Under the pieces are notes generated by a model, which made no database searches, was not told where the DNA came from, and saw nothing but the letters and a program-made list of their open reading frames with translations. A stretch of DNA of 64,000 bases, taken from NCBI RefSeq assembly GCF_900101995.1, contig NZ_FNAS01000002.1, positions 156,105 to 220,104 on the forward strand, in the 5' to 3' direction. Each line of letters starts with the position of its first letter. Position 1 is the first letter of the stretch. The position numbers and the translations under genes were made by a program. Positions 8,603 to 17,329 of this stretch are shown here, one piece after another. This DNA comes from Riemerella columbipharyngis (GTDB lineage Bacteria; Bacteroidota; Bacteroidia; Flavobacteriales; Weeksellaceae).

Positions 8603-8967
8603 ACATCTATTACTTCAAAGGCATTTTCTATATGGACGATATTTGGTTCTTTGTTATCAGAAATTGTTATGGAAATAATGTCAAACCGTGCTTCCAATTC
8701 ATCGCCTCTATCTTGTAAAAAGGCATCTGCCGCCAAGACCAAAAGTTTCATTTTCTTTTTTCCTACGGCTTCGTAAGGTGCCATTACGGCATTAGACTGC
8801 CTTGCCTTTACTTCTACTATGGCTATTGTATTTTCTTTTTGGGCAATAATGTCAATTTCCGCTTTTTGGTAGCGGTAGTTTTTTGTCAAAATAACATAGT
8901 CTTTGTCTATCAAATACTTTTCAGCAAGTTGTTCTGCATATTTTCCAAAGTCGTTGTGTTCCGCCAT
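8596..8967 (-). CDS. YraN family endonuclease-like protein
   Basis: 123 aa, UPF0102/YraN. It is a Holliday-junction-resolvase-like PD-(D/E)xK fold, whose role in the cell is not established. The start MAEHNDFGKYAEQLAEKYL is typical. The nuclease-like core is visible as KAEIDIIAQKENTIAIVEVKAR: Asp at about 39 and E-x-K at about 52-54. The last residues (AFEVIDVC) end slightly abruptly and the stop overlaps the T9SS fragment by four bases, so the extreme C-terminus may have been altered by the deletion that made that remnant. Confidence 0.88.
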   Translation of the reverse strand: MAEHNDFGKYAEQLAEKYLIDKDYVILTKNYRYQKAEIDIIAQKENTIAIVEVKARQSNAVMAPYEAVGKKKMKLLVLAADAFLQDRGDELEARFDIISITISDNKEPNIVHIENAFEVIDVC

Positions 8968-8988
8968 AGGACTTTGCTTTAGCCTATC

Positions 8989-9162
8989 TTACAAAAGGGC
9001 ATTGAGCTCTATATCATTGTACTCTGATTCTTCCTCCAAAAAGAGATGCTCAAAATCAGATGTTGATTTTTTAGACTGTATTTGTTTTCTTAGTTTGATA
9101 AGTACCACAACGCCAAGAAAACCCAAAGACGCTGCCAAGATTACGCTTGATGTTTTTGTCAT
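8989..9162 (-). CDS. Small single-pass membrane protein, unknown function
   Basis: 57 codons from ATG 9162 to TAA 8989. The N-terminal segment SVILAASLGFLGVVVLIKL forms one transmembrane helix, followed by a basic patch (KLRKQIQSKK) and an acidic tail (FLEEESEYNDIEL). The positive charge after the helix predicts an N-out, C-in orientation. It sits between yraN (22 nt away) and the flippase gene on the same strand. The codon use looks genuinely coding. I do not recognise the family. Confidence 0.6.
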   Translation of the reverse strand: MTKTSSVILAASLGFLGVVVLIKLRKQIQSKKSTSDFEHLFLEEESEYNDIELNALL

Positions 9163-9216
9163 AAAATTGGTTTTAGTGCATAATACAATTATTATTCCTT
9201 TTTATATTAATTATCG

Positions 9217-10641
9217 TTAAAATTCCCTTTTTACAAGCCTTGCAAGCATTTCTCTTTCGGAATAAGCAATAATTCCCACAAAAAGCACAAACATAAGATT
9301 GCCAATAATAATATCAGCATCAAACAGCTTGTAAGAAACAAAACTAAATACACCCAGTGTTATCAATATCATTCCGATTTTTTTCACGCGGTAAGGAACA
9401 GGGTAATACTTTTGTCCTAAAAAATAAGAAAAGACCATCATAAAGAAATAAACAAACCAAGTTGCCCAAGCAGATATCATAAATCCGTAAGTTTTGAGAA
9501 ATCCTAAATTGAGAACAATAGTAATCACCGCCCCACTCCAAGAAATAAATGTCCCTACGACTGTTCTATCCGTTACTTTGTACCAGGCCGATAAGCTGTA
9601 ATATATCCCAAAACACAGATTGCCGATAACGATAATAGGCACAATGTCTATAGAAACCCAATATTTAGAGTTTGGGATAAACAATACCTTGAGCCAGCCG
9701 ATATTAGCAATAATGCCAAACGCCACTATAGAACCGAAAACGGAAAAATATTCCGTAACCTTTGCATAAGTACTTTGGGGGTTTTCTTTTCCCATCTCTT
9801 TGAAGAAAAACGGCTCTACCCCCATACGGTAAGCGGTAACGAAAAGCGTCATCAGTACTGCCAATTTGTAGCATCCGCCGTAGGCTCCGGCATCCGTAGG
9901 CGAGATGAGATAATACTGAACGGTTTTGTCAAAATTTTCATTGATCATAAAAGCTAATCCTGCCAACATTACAGGATAAGAGTATTTAATCATTCTCTTG
10001 AAAAGCGTCTTCGAAAAACGAAATCGCACTTTGAGGAATATCGGTGAAAGAAATAACACCCCCATAATGCAGGCAAAAAGATTACTGGCAAAAGCATAAG
10101 AGACCTGTGTCTTCATCCCTATACTCTCGGACCAAGACTTTGGTACAAACAAGAATAAAGATAGTACACAGAGGACTTGCAGTAAAACCTGAGCCACACG
10201 CACGGCAGAGTATTTTATCGGCATTCCGTTGAACCTCAGCCAAGCCAAAGGAATGATGCAAATATTTTCAAAAAAGGCAATGAGTGCAAACCAACGAATA
10301 TACTCGGGATGTGTATCGTAGTGGAGAAAAGACGCTATAGGCTGATTGAAAATCAAAACCAAAAACAAAAATAATCCAGATGTAAAAAACAAGAACCAAA
10401 ACGAAGTATAAAAAGCTTTTTTCTCGTTTTCTCTTTCGGCAGAATAGCGAAAAAATGAAGTCTCGAAACCCATCTGCAGTACGACATTCACATACGCTGT
10501 CATTGCATAGAGATTGGTAAACTGTGCAAACTCGTCTCTCTTTATGAAATGAATAAAAAACGGATTAAGAAGAAAATAAATGATACGGGGCAATATCGCA
10601 CCTATTCCATAAATGATAGTCTCACTAAATAGTTTTTTCAA
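9217..10641 (-). CDS. Polysaccharide flippase (Wzx/MATE-like oligosaccharide exporter)
   Basis: 474-aa membrane protein with about 12-14 hydrophobic helices, starting KLFSETIIYGIGAILPRII, typical of the oligosaccharide flippase superfamily that turns lipid-linked sugars across the inner membrane. Charged residues recur at helix starts, and an aromatic ATWFVYFFMMVFSYFLG segment lies near residue 400. No adjacent glycosyltransferases are present, so it is not within an O-antigen cluster here. Its ATG is divergent from pdhB and the two -7 boxes are about 13 bp apart. Confidence 0.82.
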   Translation of the reverse strand: MKKLFSETIIYGIGAILPRIIYFLLNPFFIHFIKRDEFAQFTNLYAMTAYVNVVLQMGFETSFFRYSAERENEKKAFYTSFWFLFFTSGLFLFLVLIFNQPIASFLHYDTHPEYIRWFALIAFFENICIIPLAWLRFNGMPIKYSAVRVAQVLLQVLCVLSLFLFVPKSWSESIGMKTQVSYAFASNLFACIMGVLFLSPIFLKVRFRFSKTLFKRMIKYSYPVMLAGLAFMINENFDKTVQYYLISPTDAGAYGGCYKLAVLMTLFVTAYRMGVEPFFFKEMGKENPQSTYAKVTEYFSVFGSIVAFGIIANIGWLKVLFIPNSKYWVSIDIVPIIVIGNLCFGIYYSLSAWYKVTDRTVVGTFISWSGAVITIVLNLGFLKTYGFMISAWATWFVYFFMMVFSYFLGQKYYPVPYRVKKIGMILITLGVFSFVSYKLFDADIIIGNLMFVLFVGIIAYSEREMLARLVKREF

Positions 10642-10655
10642 GGCTTATTTTTTCG

Positions 10656-10663
10656 CAAATATA
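10656..10663 (-). promoter_or_regulatory. -7 box for the flippase gene
   Basis: TATATTTG on the minus strand, 15 nt before the ATG at 10641. It is packed against the divergent pdhB promoter. Confidence 0.55.
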
Positions 10664-10675
10664 AAATAAAATACC

Positions 10676-10683
10676 TAAATTTG
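10676..10683 (+). promoter_or_regulatory. -7 box for pdhB
   Basis: TAAATTTG, 23 nt before the pdhB ATG at 10707. Confidence 0.55.
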
Positions 10684-10706
10684 CACCATTACTATATTTA
10701 GATATA

Positions 10707-11687
10707 ATGAAAGAATATACATTTCGCGAGGTTATCGCTCAAGCTATGAGCGAAGAAATGCGTAAAGATGAATCCATATTCCTCATAGGGGAAGAAGTAG
10801 CAGAATATAACGGTGCCTATAAAGCTTCCAAAGGAATGCTCGATGAGTTTGGCCCTAAAAGGGTTATAGACTCTCCTATTGCAGAACTCGGTTTTGCTGG
10901 GATTTCCGTAGGGGCTGCTATGAATGGGAACCGCCCCATTGTGGAATTTATGACCTTCAATTTCTCTATGGTTGCCATAGACCAAATTATCAACAACGCT
11001 GCCAAAATGTTCCAAATGAGCGGCGGGCAGTGGAATGTGCCTATCGTTTTCCGTGGTCCTACTGCTTCTGCAGGACAGCTGGGTGCTACGCACTCCCAAG
11101 CATTTGAAAGCTGGTATGCAAACTGCCCCGGTCTGAAAGTGGTAGTCCCATCTAACCCATACGATGCCAAAGGACTTCTAAAAACCGCTATACAAGACAA
11201 CGACCCTGTCATTTTTATGGAATCCGAGCAGATGTATGGCGATAAAATGGAAATTCCCGAAGAAGAATACTATATCCCAATCGGTAAAGCCGATATCAAA
11301 AGAGAAGGTAAAGATGTTACTCTGGTGTCTTTTGGTAAGATTATGAAACTGGCATTACAAGCTGCCGAAGATTTAGCAAAAGAAGGTATTTCCGTAGAAG
11401 TGATAGACCTTAGAACTGTTCGTCCATTAGACTACGATACTGTTCTTAACTCTGTTAAAAAGACTAATAGATTAGTCGTTTTAGAAGAGGCTTGGCCTTT
11501 TGGTTCTGTAGCTACTGAAATTACTTATATGGTTCAGCAGAAAGCATTTGATTATTTAGATGCTCCTATCAAAAGAATTACGACTCCGGACGCTCCGGCA
11601 CCTTACTCTGCCGCATTATTTGCAGAGTGGTTCCCAAAAGTGGAAAAGGTAAAAACTGAAATCAAAAATGTACTTTACATAAAATAA
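10707..11687 (+). CDS. pdhB: Pyruvate dehydrogenase E1 component, beta subunit
   Basis: 326 aa. It pairs with an E1 alpha subunit (not in this window) to decarboxylate pyruvate in the pyruvate dehydrogenase complex. Family signatures in order: REVIAQAMSEEM, LIGEEVAEYNGAYKASKGML (about 25-44), RVIDSPIAELGFAGISVGAA, FMTFNFSMVAIDQIINNAAK and RGPTASAGQLGATHSQ. The transketolase C-terminal domain begins near GKADIKREGKDVTLVSFGK. The glutamate of GEEVAEY corresponds to the TPP-activating residue of the family. A terminator 8 nt past the stop separates it from the UMP synthase gene. Confidence 0.93.
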   Translation: MKEYTFREVIAQAMSEEMRKDESIFLIGEEVAEYNGAYKASKGMLDEFGPKRVIDSPIAELGFAGISVGAAMNGNRPIVEFMTFNFSMVAIDQIINNAAKMFQMSGGQWNVPIVFRGPTASAGQLGATHSQAFESWYANCPGLKVVVPSNPYDAKGLLKTAIQDNDPVIFMESEQMYGDKMEIPEEEYYIPIGKADIKREGKDVTLVSFGKIMKLALQAAEDLAKEGISVEVIDLRTVRPLDYDTVLNSVKKTNRLVVLEEAWPFGSVATEITYMVQQKAFDYLDAPIKRITTPDAPAPYSAALFAEWFPKVEKVKTEIKNVLYIK

Positions 11688-11694
11688 CAATACC

Positions 11695-11722
11695 GAGAGA
11701 TGTCATTAGGCATCTCTTTTTT
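11695..11722 (+). terminator. Rho-independent terminator after pdhB
   Basis: Arms AGAGATG (11696-11702) and CATCTCT (11711-11717) with an 8-nt loop, followed by a T run. Confidence 0.75.
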
Positions 11723-11745
11723 ATTTACCCAAATACAATACAACT

Positions 11746-13104
11746 GTGGAAAACAAAAAAGACTTTTTCTTAGAATGCTACAAGTTAGGCATCATTAAAT
11801 TTGGAAAATTTACGCTTAAAAGTGGGATAGAAAGTCCTTTCTATGTAGATTTGAGACCTTTGGCTTCCGAGCCTAAAATACTGAAATCCCTTGCTTCTCA
11901 TCTTTTGAGTATGGTGCCCCAAAAAGATTTTAACCTGATATGCGGCGTACCTTATGCCGCACTGCCTATGGCTACCGCTATGTCTTTGGAAAGCAATATT
12001 CCTTTAATCATTAAAAGAAAAGAAGCGAAGGCCTATGGTACTAAAAAACTCATTGAAGGCATCTATCAAAAAGGACAAAGCTGCCTATTGGTAGAAGATA
12101 TCATCACAAGTGGGAAATCTTTATTGGAAACCATTCCTGAGATAGAAAATAAAGGCGTAAAGGTATCCGACATTGTCGTGGTATTAGACAGAGAGCAAGG
12201 CGGAAAAGCATTCTTGGAAAGCAAAGGCTACCGCGTACATACGCTGTTTACCATTACGGAAGTTTGCGAGATACTGAGAGAATCCCATCTATTAGAGGAA
12301 CAAGAAATCATTAGAATAAAAGATTTTCTGAAAGGCAATCCCGTAAAATTTGAAGAGAAAAAGAGACGCTCCTACGAGGAAAAACTAAAACTGACCGAGC
12401 ATAAAGCCGGAAAAAAGATTTTGGAAATCGCCATAGAAAAACAGTCTAATCTTATTGCATCTGCTGATGTCATTACCACCAAAGAACTATTGGACTTAGC
12501 CGATAAAGTGGGACCTCATATTGTGGCATTAAAAACCCATATCGATGTCATTACCGATTTTGATTTTGATAAGACGATACTCCCATTAAAAGACATTGCG
12601 AAAAAACACAATTTCTTGCTTATGGAAGACCGAAAATTCGCAGACATAGGCAGTACGCAGGAATTGCAATATTCGTATGGAACTTATAGAATTTCATTTT
12701 GGGCAGACCTCATCACCTCCCATATGATTGCGGGAAGTACTTCGCTTAATTATTTCCTAAATTCCGGTGTGGTAGCCATCATTAGTATGTCTTCGCAGGG
12801 AGCACTTACCGATGCTCATTACAGTGAGGAAGCCCTTAAAGTCGCACAGTCCCACCCAAGTGTAATCGGTGGGGTATCTCAGAAATCTTTACCGGAAGAA
12901 ATGTTGCACTTCACGCCGGGGGTAAGCCTTTCTAATAAGTGTGATGGTAAAGGGCAGCAATACAATACGCCGGAATATATTTTCAAAAATCTGCATACCG
13001 ATTTTATGATTGTCGGCAGAGGCATTTATAAAGCCGAAGATGCAGAGAAAGCCGCACTTAGTTACAAAATAGAGGGCTGGAAAGCGTATAGCGATTCACT
13101 CTAA
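11746..13104 (+). CDS. Bifunctional UMP synthase: orotate phosphoribosyltransferase + OMP decarboxylase
   Basis: 452 aa catalysing the last two steps of UMP synthesis. Residues 1-200 are orotate phosphoribosyltransferase: FTLKSGIESPFYVDLR, and the PRPP-binding loop VEDIITSGKS at 116-125. After a lysine-rich linker, residues 215-452 are OMP decarboxylase: ALKTHIDVI (Lys263) and the DxKxxD catalytic set in LMEDRKFADIGSTQ (D295, K297, D300). The C-terminal phosphate-site region TPGVSLSNKCDGKGQQYNTP leads to IVGRGIY. Domain order and these motifs resemble animal and plant UMPS rather than usual bacterial PyrE and PyrF. It begins with GTG; no nearer ATG is in frame. Confidence 0.9.
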   Translation: MENKKDFFLECYKLGIIKFGKFTLKSGIESPFYVDLRPLASEPKILKSLASHLLSMVPQKDFNLICGVPYAALPMATAMSLESNIPLIIKRKEAKAYGTKKLIEGIYQKGQSCLLVEDIITSGKSLLETIPEIENKGVKVSDIVVVLDREQGGKAFLESKGYRVHTLFTITEVCEILRESHLLEEQEIIRIKDFLKGNPVKFEEKKRRSYEEKLKLTEHKAGKKILEIAIEKQSNLIASADVITTKELLDLADKVGPHIVALKTHIDVITDFDFDKTILPLKDIAKKHNFLLMEDRKFADIGSTQELQYSYGTYRISFWADLITSHMIAGSTSLNYFLNSGVVAIISMSSQGALTDAHYSEEALKVAQSHPSVIGGVSQKSLPEEMLHFTPGVSLSNKCDGKGQQYNTPEYIFKNLHTDFMIVGRGIYKAEDAEKAALSYKIEGWKAYSDSL

Positions 13105-13131
13105 AATTTATTTGATATCTCTACAAAATAC

Positions 13132-13821
13132 CTAATCTTCTATAGATTGGGTATTTTCTATATCCTGAAGCTGACGAATCTGTTTGGTCAATCTCTTCAT
13201 AATAATGCCGTACACTACTTTATAATAAAGCCAAATAACAGCCACTCCTCCTATGGTGGCAATCGTTACCCCTACGATCATTCCTATCTTAGTCGATTTA
13301 TTGATAATGATATTCTGATGAGCAACGGTATTGAACACAAAAGCCGTCAGCACAATCTCAAATAAAATAAGAATCAATATATTGGCAAAAATAAACCAAT
13401 TGACCACTTTCTTAAAATTCAAGATACGGGTAATAAAAGTTTTCAGATTTTCTTCTACGCGTATTTTTCTGTAACTGAAATATATCATTTGGATAAAAAT
13501 AGCCATTACTACCAAAACAATGGTTTTCAGTATAATATTCATCATCTCGTACCGAGCACGGATATGAGGCGTAATATTCGCCCCCAGCTGCTTGATTATA
13601 AGAATGAAATTTTCATCGGTACCGGACTTGAAAAAGGTAAATATATTGATACACAAAAACAGCAAAAGCTCTGCAATACTAATCCAAAGAATATATTTGA
13701 CATAATTACGCGACTTTCGATTAAGCATCGCTCTAATCTCTTGATTAGTGTAAGTACTCTTAGGCGTTTGGTTTTGCCACGCTTGTTTTATTTGCTCAAC
13801 ATTAAATTCGGAATTAGGCAT
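13132..13821 (-). CDS. Membrane protein encoded with sigma factor, unknown function
   Basis: 229 aa. Residues 1-40 are soluble and polar (FNVEQIKQAWQNQTPKSTYT), followed by four predicted membrane helices: about 43-62 (ILWISIAELLLFLCINIF), 100-120, 137-157 and 175-200. It overlaps the upstream sigma factor gene by 8 nt, so the two are translationally coupled. In this position an anti-sigma or sigma-modulating role is plausible, but there is no zinc-binding ASD motif; function is inference only. Confidence 0.7.
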   Translation of the reverse strand: MPNSEFNVEQIKQAWQNQTPKSTYTNQEIRAMLNRKSRNYVKYILWISIAELLLFLCINIFTFFKSGTDENFILIIKQLGANITPHIRARYEMMNIILKTIVLVVMAIFIQMIYFSYRKIRVEENLKTFITRILNFKKVVNWFIFANILILILFEIVLTAFVFNTVAHQNIIINKSTKIGMIVGVTIATIGGVAVIWLYYKVVYGIIMKRLTKQIRQLQDIENTQSIED

Positions 13822-14308
13822 ATTTTTGCATTAAATCTTTAAGAGTTTTTTTTAATCGGTTCATTTTCACACGGGCATTCACTTCGGTAATACCGAGAGT
13901 TTCGGCAATTTCCTTATAGGGCTGATCATCTAAATACATCATCACTACGGCTTTTTCCACATCAGGAAGCTGCTTTATCACAGTGTATAATAGTTGTATT
14001 TGTTCGTTTTTATCCTCATCGGAATCATAAACCTTACCAAAATGGACATCATTCAGTTCATCTACTTTGGGGCTTTTCGAAGATTTTTTGAACAATGTAA
14101 TGGCCGTATTCAGAGCTACACGATACATCCAAGTAGAAATCTTGGACTGCCCTCGGAACGAATCGTAAGAACGCCATAGCTGCAATACAATTTCCTGAAA
14201 AAGATCCTGCTCATCCTCTGGAGTATTCGTGTACATACGGGATACCTTGATGATAAGTCCTTGGTTTTGTTGTATCAAATCAGAAAATTCTTGTTCTTTC
14301 ACAGACAT
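13814..14308 (-). CDS. RNA polymerase sigma factor, ECF-type sigma-70
   Basis: 164 aa from ATG 14308; a TTG four codons upstream is less likely. Region 2 is seen as IIKVSRMYTNTPEDEQDLFQEI, then LQLWRSYDSFRGQSKISTW, whose DEQDLFQE forms the core-binding helix. Region 4 is seen as LPDVEKAVVMMYLDDQPYKEIAETLGITEVNARVKMNRLKK, an HTH for the -35 element. There is no sigma region 1 or 3, so it is an extracytoplasmic-function type. It has a housekeeping -7 box 18 nt upstream, rather than an ECF box, so it may not be autoregulated. The membrane protein follows with an 8-nt overlap. Confidence 0.9.
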   Translation of the reverse strand: MSVKEQEFSDLIQQNQGLIIKVSRMYTNTPEDEQDLFQEIVLQLWRSYDSFRGQSKISTWMYRVALNTAITLFKKSSKSPKVDELNDVHFGKVYDSDEDKNEQIQLLYTVIKQLPDVEKAVVMMYLDDQPYKEIAETLGITEVNARVKMNRLKKTLKDLMQKYA

Positions 14309-14325
14309 AATGAATAACAAAGAAA

Positions 14326-14333
14326 CAAATGTA
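14326..14333 (-). promoter_or_regulatory. -7 box for the sigma factor gene
   Basis: TACATTTG on the minus strand, 18 nt before the ATG at 14308. Confidence 0.5.
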
Positions 14334-14379
14334 AACTATTTTTAGCTAAAAACCTCAAAAATAGCCGCCTATCTTACAT

Positions 14380-14411
14380 AAAAACACCCTCAAACTTAAA
14401 GCTCAAGGGTA
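14380..14411 (-). terminator. Rho-independent terminator of the rimP-nusA-infB operon
   Basis: Minus-strand hairpin from 14410 to 14386 with an 11-bp stem (three G-U pairs) and a 3-nt loop, followed by a GTTTTTAT tail. It lies 25 nt past the infB stop. Confidence 0.72.
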
Positions 14412-14434
14412 TTTTTCTTTGTTTAATTCTAATT

Positions 14435-17221
14435 TTATTTTAGCTTTTTCTTCACAGAAACCTCCTCATACACTTCAAGGATATCTCCGATTTCAATATC
14501 GTTATAACCTTTCAAGTTAAGACCACATTCATAGCCTTTATTCACTTCTTTCACATCGTCTTTAAAGCGTTTTAGGCTTTCCAGCTCGCCATCATATTTC
14601 ACGATACCGTCTCTTAGAAGTCTTATTTTAGAGTTCCGTGTAACCTTACCGGTAAGCACCATACATCCGGCAATGCTGCCCACTTTTGAGATTTTGAACA
14701 CCTCACGGATTTCCACATTACCAATAACCTGCTCGCGGATTTCAGGGGAAAGCATTCCCTCCATGGCTTCTTTCACATCGTCTATGGCGTCATAGATGAC
14801 AGAGTAAGACCGGATTTCTATTTCTTCTTTCTCTGCAAGCTCCTTAGCATTAGCACCGGCTCTTACATTAAAGCCTATCACTACCGCATCTGAAGCCGTA
14901 GCCAAAAGAATATCACTCTCGGTAATTTGCCCTACCCCCTTGTGAAGGATATTGATTTGGATTTCTTCAGTAGAAAGTCTCTGAAGCATATCCGAAAGTG
15001 CCTCCACAGAACCGTCTACATCTCCTTTTAGAATAATGTTAAGTTCCTTAAAGTCTCCAAGTGCTATTCTTCGTCCTATTTCATCTAAGGTCAAATGTTT
15101 TTTAGTTCTAATCGATTGCTCACGATGAAGCTGCTCACGCTTATTGGCAATATTTTTAGCTTCTTTTTCATCTTCATAAACACGGAATTTATCCCCTGCC
15201 GTAGGTGCTCCGTCTAAACCGAGAATAGTTACCGGCATAGAAGGACCAGCTGTCTGCATATTTTTCCCTCTTTCATCCAGCATTGCTTTCACTTTACCGT
15301 GGTTTCTACCTGCTAACACATAGTCTCCCACTCTAAGCGTTCCTGCCTGAACCAGCATAGTCGCCACATAGCCTCTACCTTTGTCCAAAGCAGCTTCTAT
15401 CACGACCCCTTGTGCCAATTTATTAGGATTAGCTTTTAGCTCGAGTAATTCTGCTTGGATTAACACTTTTTCAAGTAGTAAATCTACATTATTACCAAAT
15501 TTAGCAGAGATTTCTTGAGACTGAACATTTCCACCCCACTCCTCTACCAAGATATTCATCTGCGAAAGTTGTTCACGGATTTTATCCGGATTGGCATTAG
15601 GCTTATCTACCTTGTTAATAGCTATAATCATCGGTACTCCGGCGGCTTGGGCGTGGGAAATCGCTTCTTTGGTCTGCGGCATCACATCATCATCTGCTGC
15701 AATCACAATAATTGCGATATCTGTCACTTGTGCTCCTCTTGCTCTCATCGCGGTAAAGGCTTCGTGCCCCGGCGTGTCTAAGAATGTTATTTTCTCACCA
15801 TCTTCCAAAACTACACTGTACGCACCAATATGCTGCGTAATACCACCCGATTCTCCGGCGATTACATTGGTTTTTCTAATATAGTCTAACAATGATGTCT
15901 TACCATGGTCCACATGCCCCATTACCGTAACAATAGGTGCACGAGGCTGCAAATCTTCCTCTCTGTCAGGCTCTTCGGTATTGATATCTTCTTCCAAATC
16001 CGCATCTGCAAATTCTACATTGTAACCGAACTCTTCCGCTACCAGCGTAAGCGTATCTGCCTCCAATCTCTGGTTCATCGTTACCATTACGCCTAAAGAG
16101 AAACAAGCCGAAATCACCTCCGTAGGGTTTACATCCATTAGACTTGCGAGTTCATTCACTGTAATAAACTCTGTGACTTTGAGTGTTTTATCTTTAGCTT
16201 CAAGCTCTTGCATTTCTGCATCCAGCTCTCTACGCTGTACTCTTTTTTCTTTTCTGTATTTAGAAGATTTGGATTTACCACCTTTATTAGTTAGTTTTTC
16301 CAAAGTCTCCTTAATTTGATTTTTTACCTGCTCCTCAGTAAGCTCTACCGGCATATGCTTTTCTCCTTTCTTACCTTTTCTCCCCCCCCTTTTAGGACGG
16401 TTATTGTCAGGTTTAGCACCACCTGCACCCTGTGGCTGCGGCTTATTATTCTGAGGTGTAGCCTCTTTGACGGCTTCACCGGTTTTGGTAATTCTCTTCC
16501 TTTTCTTTTTCTTTTTCGGCTTGGTTTCAAACTGAGAAAGGTCCACCGTCTGTTTGAGAATTTTCGGACCATCCAACTTTTGATATTTTGTTTCTATCTT
16601 TTGCGGCTCCTCTTCTTTAGGCTGCTCTACCTCTTGAACAGGTTTTTGTTCTTTCGGTTTATTTTCTACAACCTCTTTCTCTACCACAAGCTGTTCTTTT
16701 TCTGCCTTAGGTTGAGATGGTATTTCTTTTTTCTTAGGTTCCGATTTTTTAGTTTTTTTACTTCCTACCTCTGTGAGGTCTATCCGATCCAAAACTTTTG
16801 GTGTTTGTTTTATTTCAGTAGGTTTTTCGGATTTAGGCTGCTCCTCCGATTTTTGAGGGGTTTCTTTAGGTGTTTCTTCCACAGTAGTTTTACTGCCTTT
16901 TCCATCCAAATCAATCTTATCCAAAATGGTAATTCCCACTTTAGGTCTTTCTATTTTTACCTCCTCATTTTTTTTCGGAACATCCTCTTCTATTACCAAT
17001 TTGTCTTCCGGTACTTTGGTAATAACGACTTCATTAGATGCCTTTTTTTGCTCTCCATCTTTCTTAAATTCTGCTTCCAAAACAGAATATGCCTCAGGAT
17101 TGAGCAGTGCGTTAGGATTTCTATCTATCTCTATCCCTTTAGATTTGAGATACTCTACCGCTCTGTCAATAGAGATATTGAGTTCCTTAATAGCTTTGTT
17201 TAATCTAATATTTTTTGGCAT
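14435..17221 (-). CDS. infB: Translation initiation factor IF-2
   Basis: 928 aa from ATG 17221, which gives the standard [17 protein letters not shown]; an upstream ATG at 17239 is in frame but adds an atypical leader. The N-terminus holds an IF2 N-terminal subdomain. Residues about 60-330 form a low-complexity Lys/Glu/Pro/Gln linker. The G domain begins near [18 protein letters not shown] (G1) with [14 protein letters not shown] (G3) and [10 protein letters not shown] (G4). Domains II, III ([14 protein letters not shown]) and IV ([14 protein letters not shown]) follow. IF-2 binds fMet-tRNA and promotes subunit joining. It is the last gene of rimP-nusA-infB; the gap to nusA is about 110 nt. 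Confidence 0.97.
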   Translation of the reverse strand: MPKNIRLNKAIKELNISIDRAVEYLKSKGIEIDRNPNALLNPEAYSVLEAEFKKDGEQKKASNEVVITKVPEDKLVIEEDVPKKNEEVKIERPKVGITILDKIDLDGKGSKTTVEETPKETPQKSEEQPKSEKPTEIKQTPKVLDRIDLTEVGSKKTKKSEPKKKEIPSQPKAEKEQLVVEKEVVENKPKEQKPVQEVEQPKEEEPQKIETKYQKLDGPKILKQTVDLSQFETKPKKKKKRKRITKTGEAVKEATPQNNKPQPQGAGGAKPDNNRPKRGGRKGKKGEKHMPVELTEEQVKNQIKETLEKLTNKGGKSKSSKYRKEKRVQRRELDAEMQELEAKDKTLKVTEFITVNELASLMDVNPTEVISACFSLGVMVTMNQRLEADTLTLVAEEFGYNVEFADADLEEDINTEEPDREEDLQPRAPIVTVMGHVDHGKTSLLDYIRKTNVIAGESGGITQHIGAYSVVLEDGEKITFLDTPGHEAFTAMRARGAQVTDIAIIVIAADDDVMPQTKEAISHAQAAGVPMIIAINKVDKPNANPDKIREQLSQMNILVEEWGGNVQSQEISAKFGNNVDLLLEKVLIQAELLELKANPNKLAQGVVIEAALDKGRGYVATMLVQAGTLRVGDYVLAGRNHGKVKAMLDERGKNMQTAGPSMPVTILGLDGAPTAGDKFRVYEDEKEAKNIANKREQLHREQSIRTKKHLTLDEIGRRIALGDFKELNIILKGDVDGSVEALSDMLQRLSTEEIQINILHKGVGQITESDILLATASDAVVIGFNVRAGANAKELAEKEEIEIRSYSVIYDAIDDVKEAMEGMLSPEIREQVIGNVEIREVFKISKVGSIAGCMVLTGKVTRNSKIRLLRDGIVKYDGELESLKRFKDDVKEVNKGYECGLNLKGYNDIEIGDILEVYEEVSVKKKLK

Positions 17222-17329
17222 AATGTTTAAAATCGGCATTCATTGTTTCATAAAACTTCAATGCCCTTTTTTGATTTTTAATTTATTGATTTTATTATGT
17301 TTATTCTTAAATTCCTTTAAGAATCAGGA

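Noticed and set aside
16316..17203. 295-codon plus-strand frame opposite infB
   Set aside because: It is Phe/Leu/Arg-rich because it is antisense to the Lys/Glu-rich linker of IF-2. No start logic, promoter or motif.
17221..17239. Upstream ATG as the infB start
   Set aside because: It adds six residues not typical of IF-2; ATG 17221 gives the usual MPKNIRLNK start.
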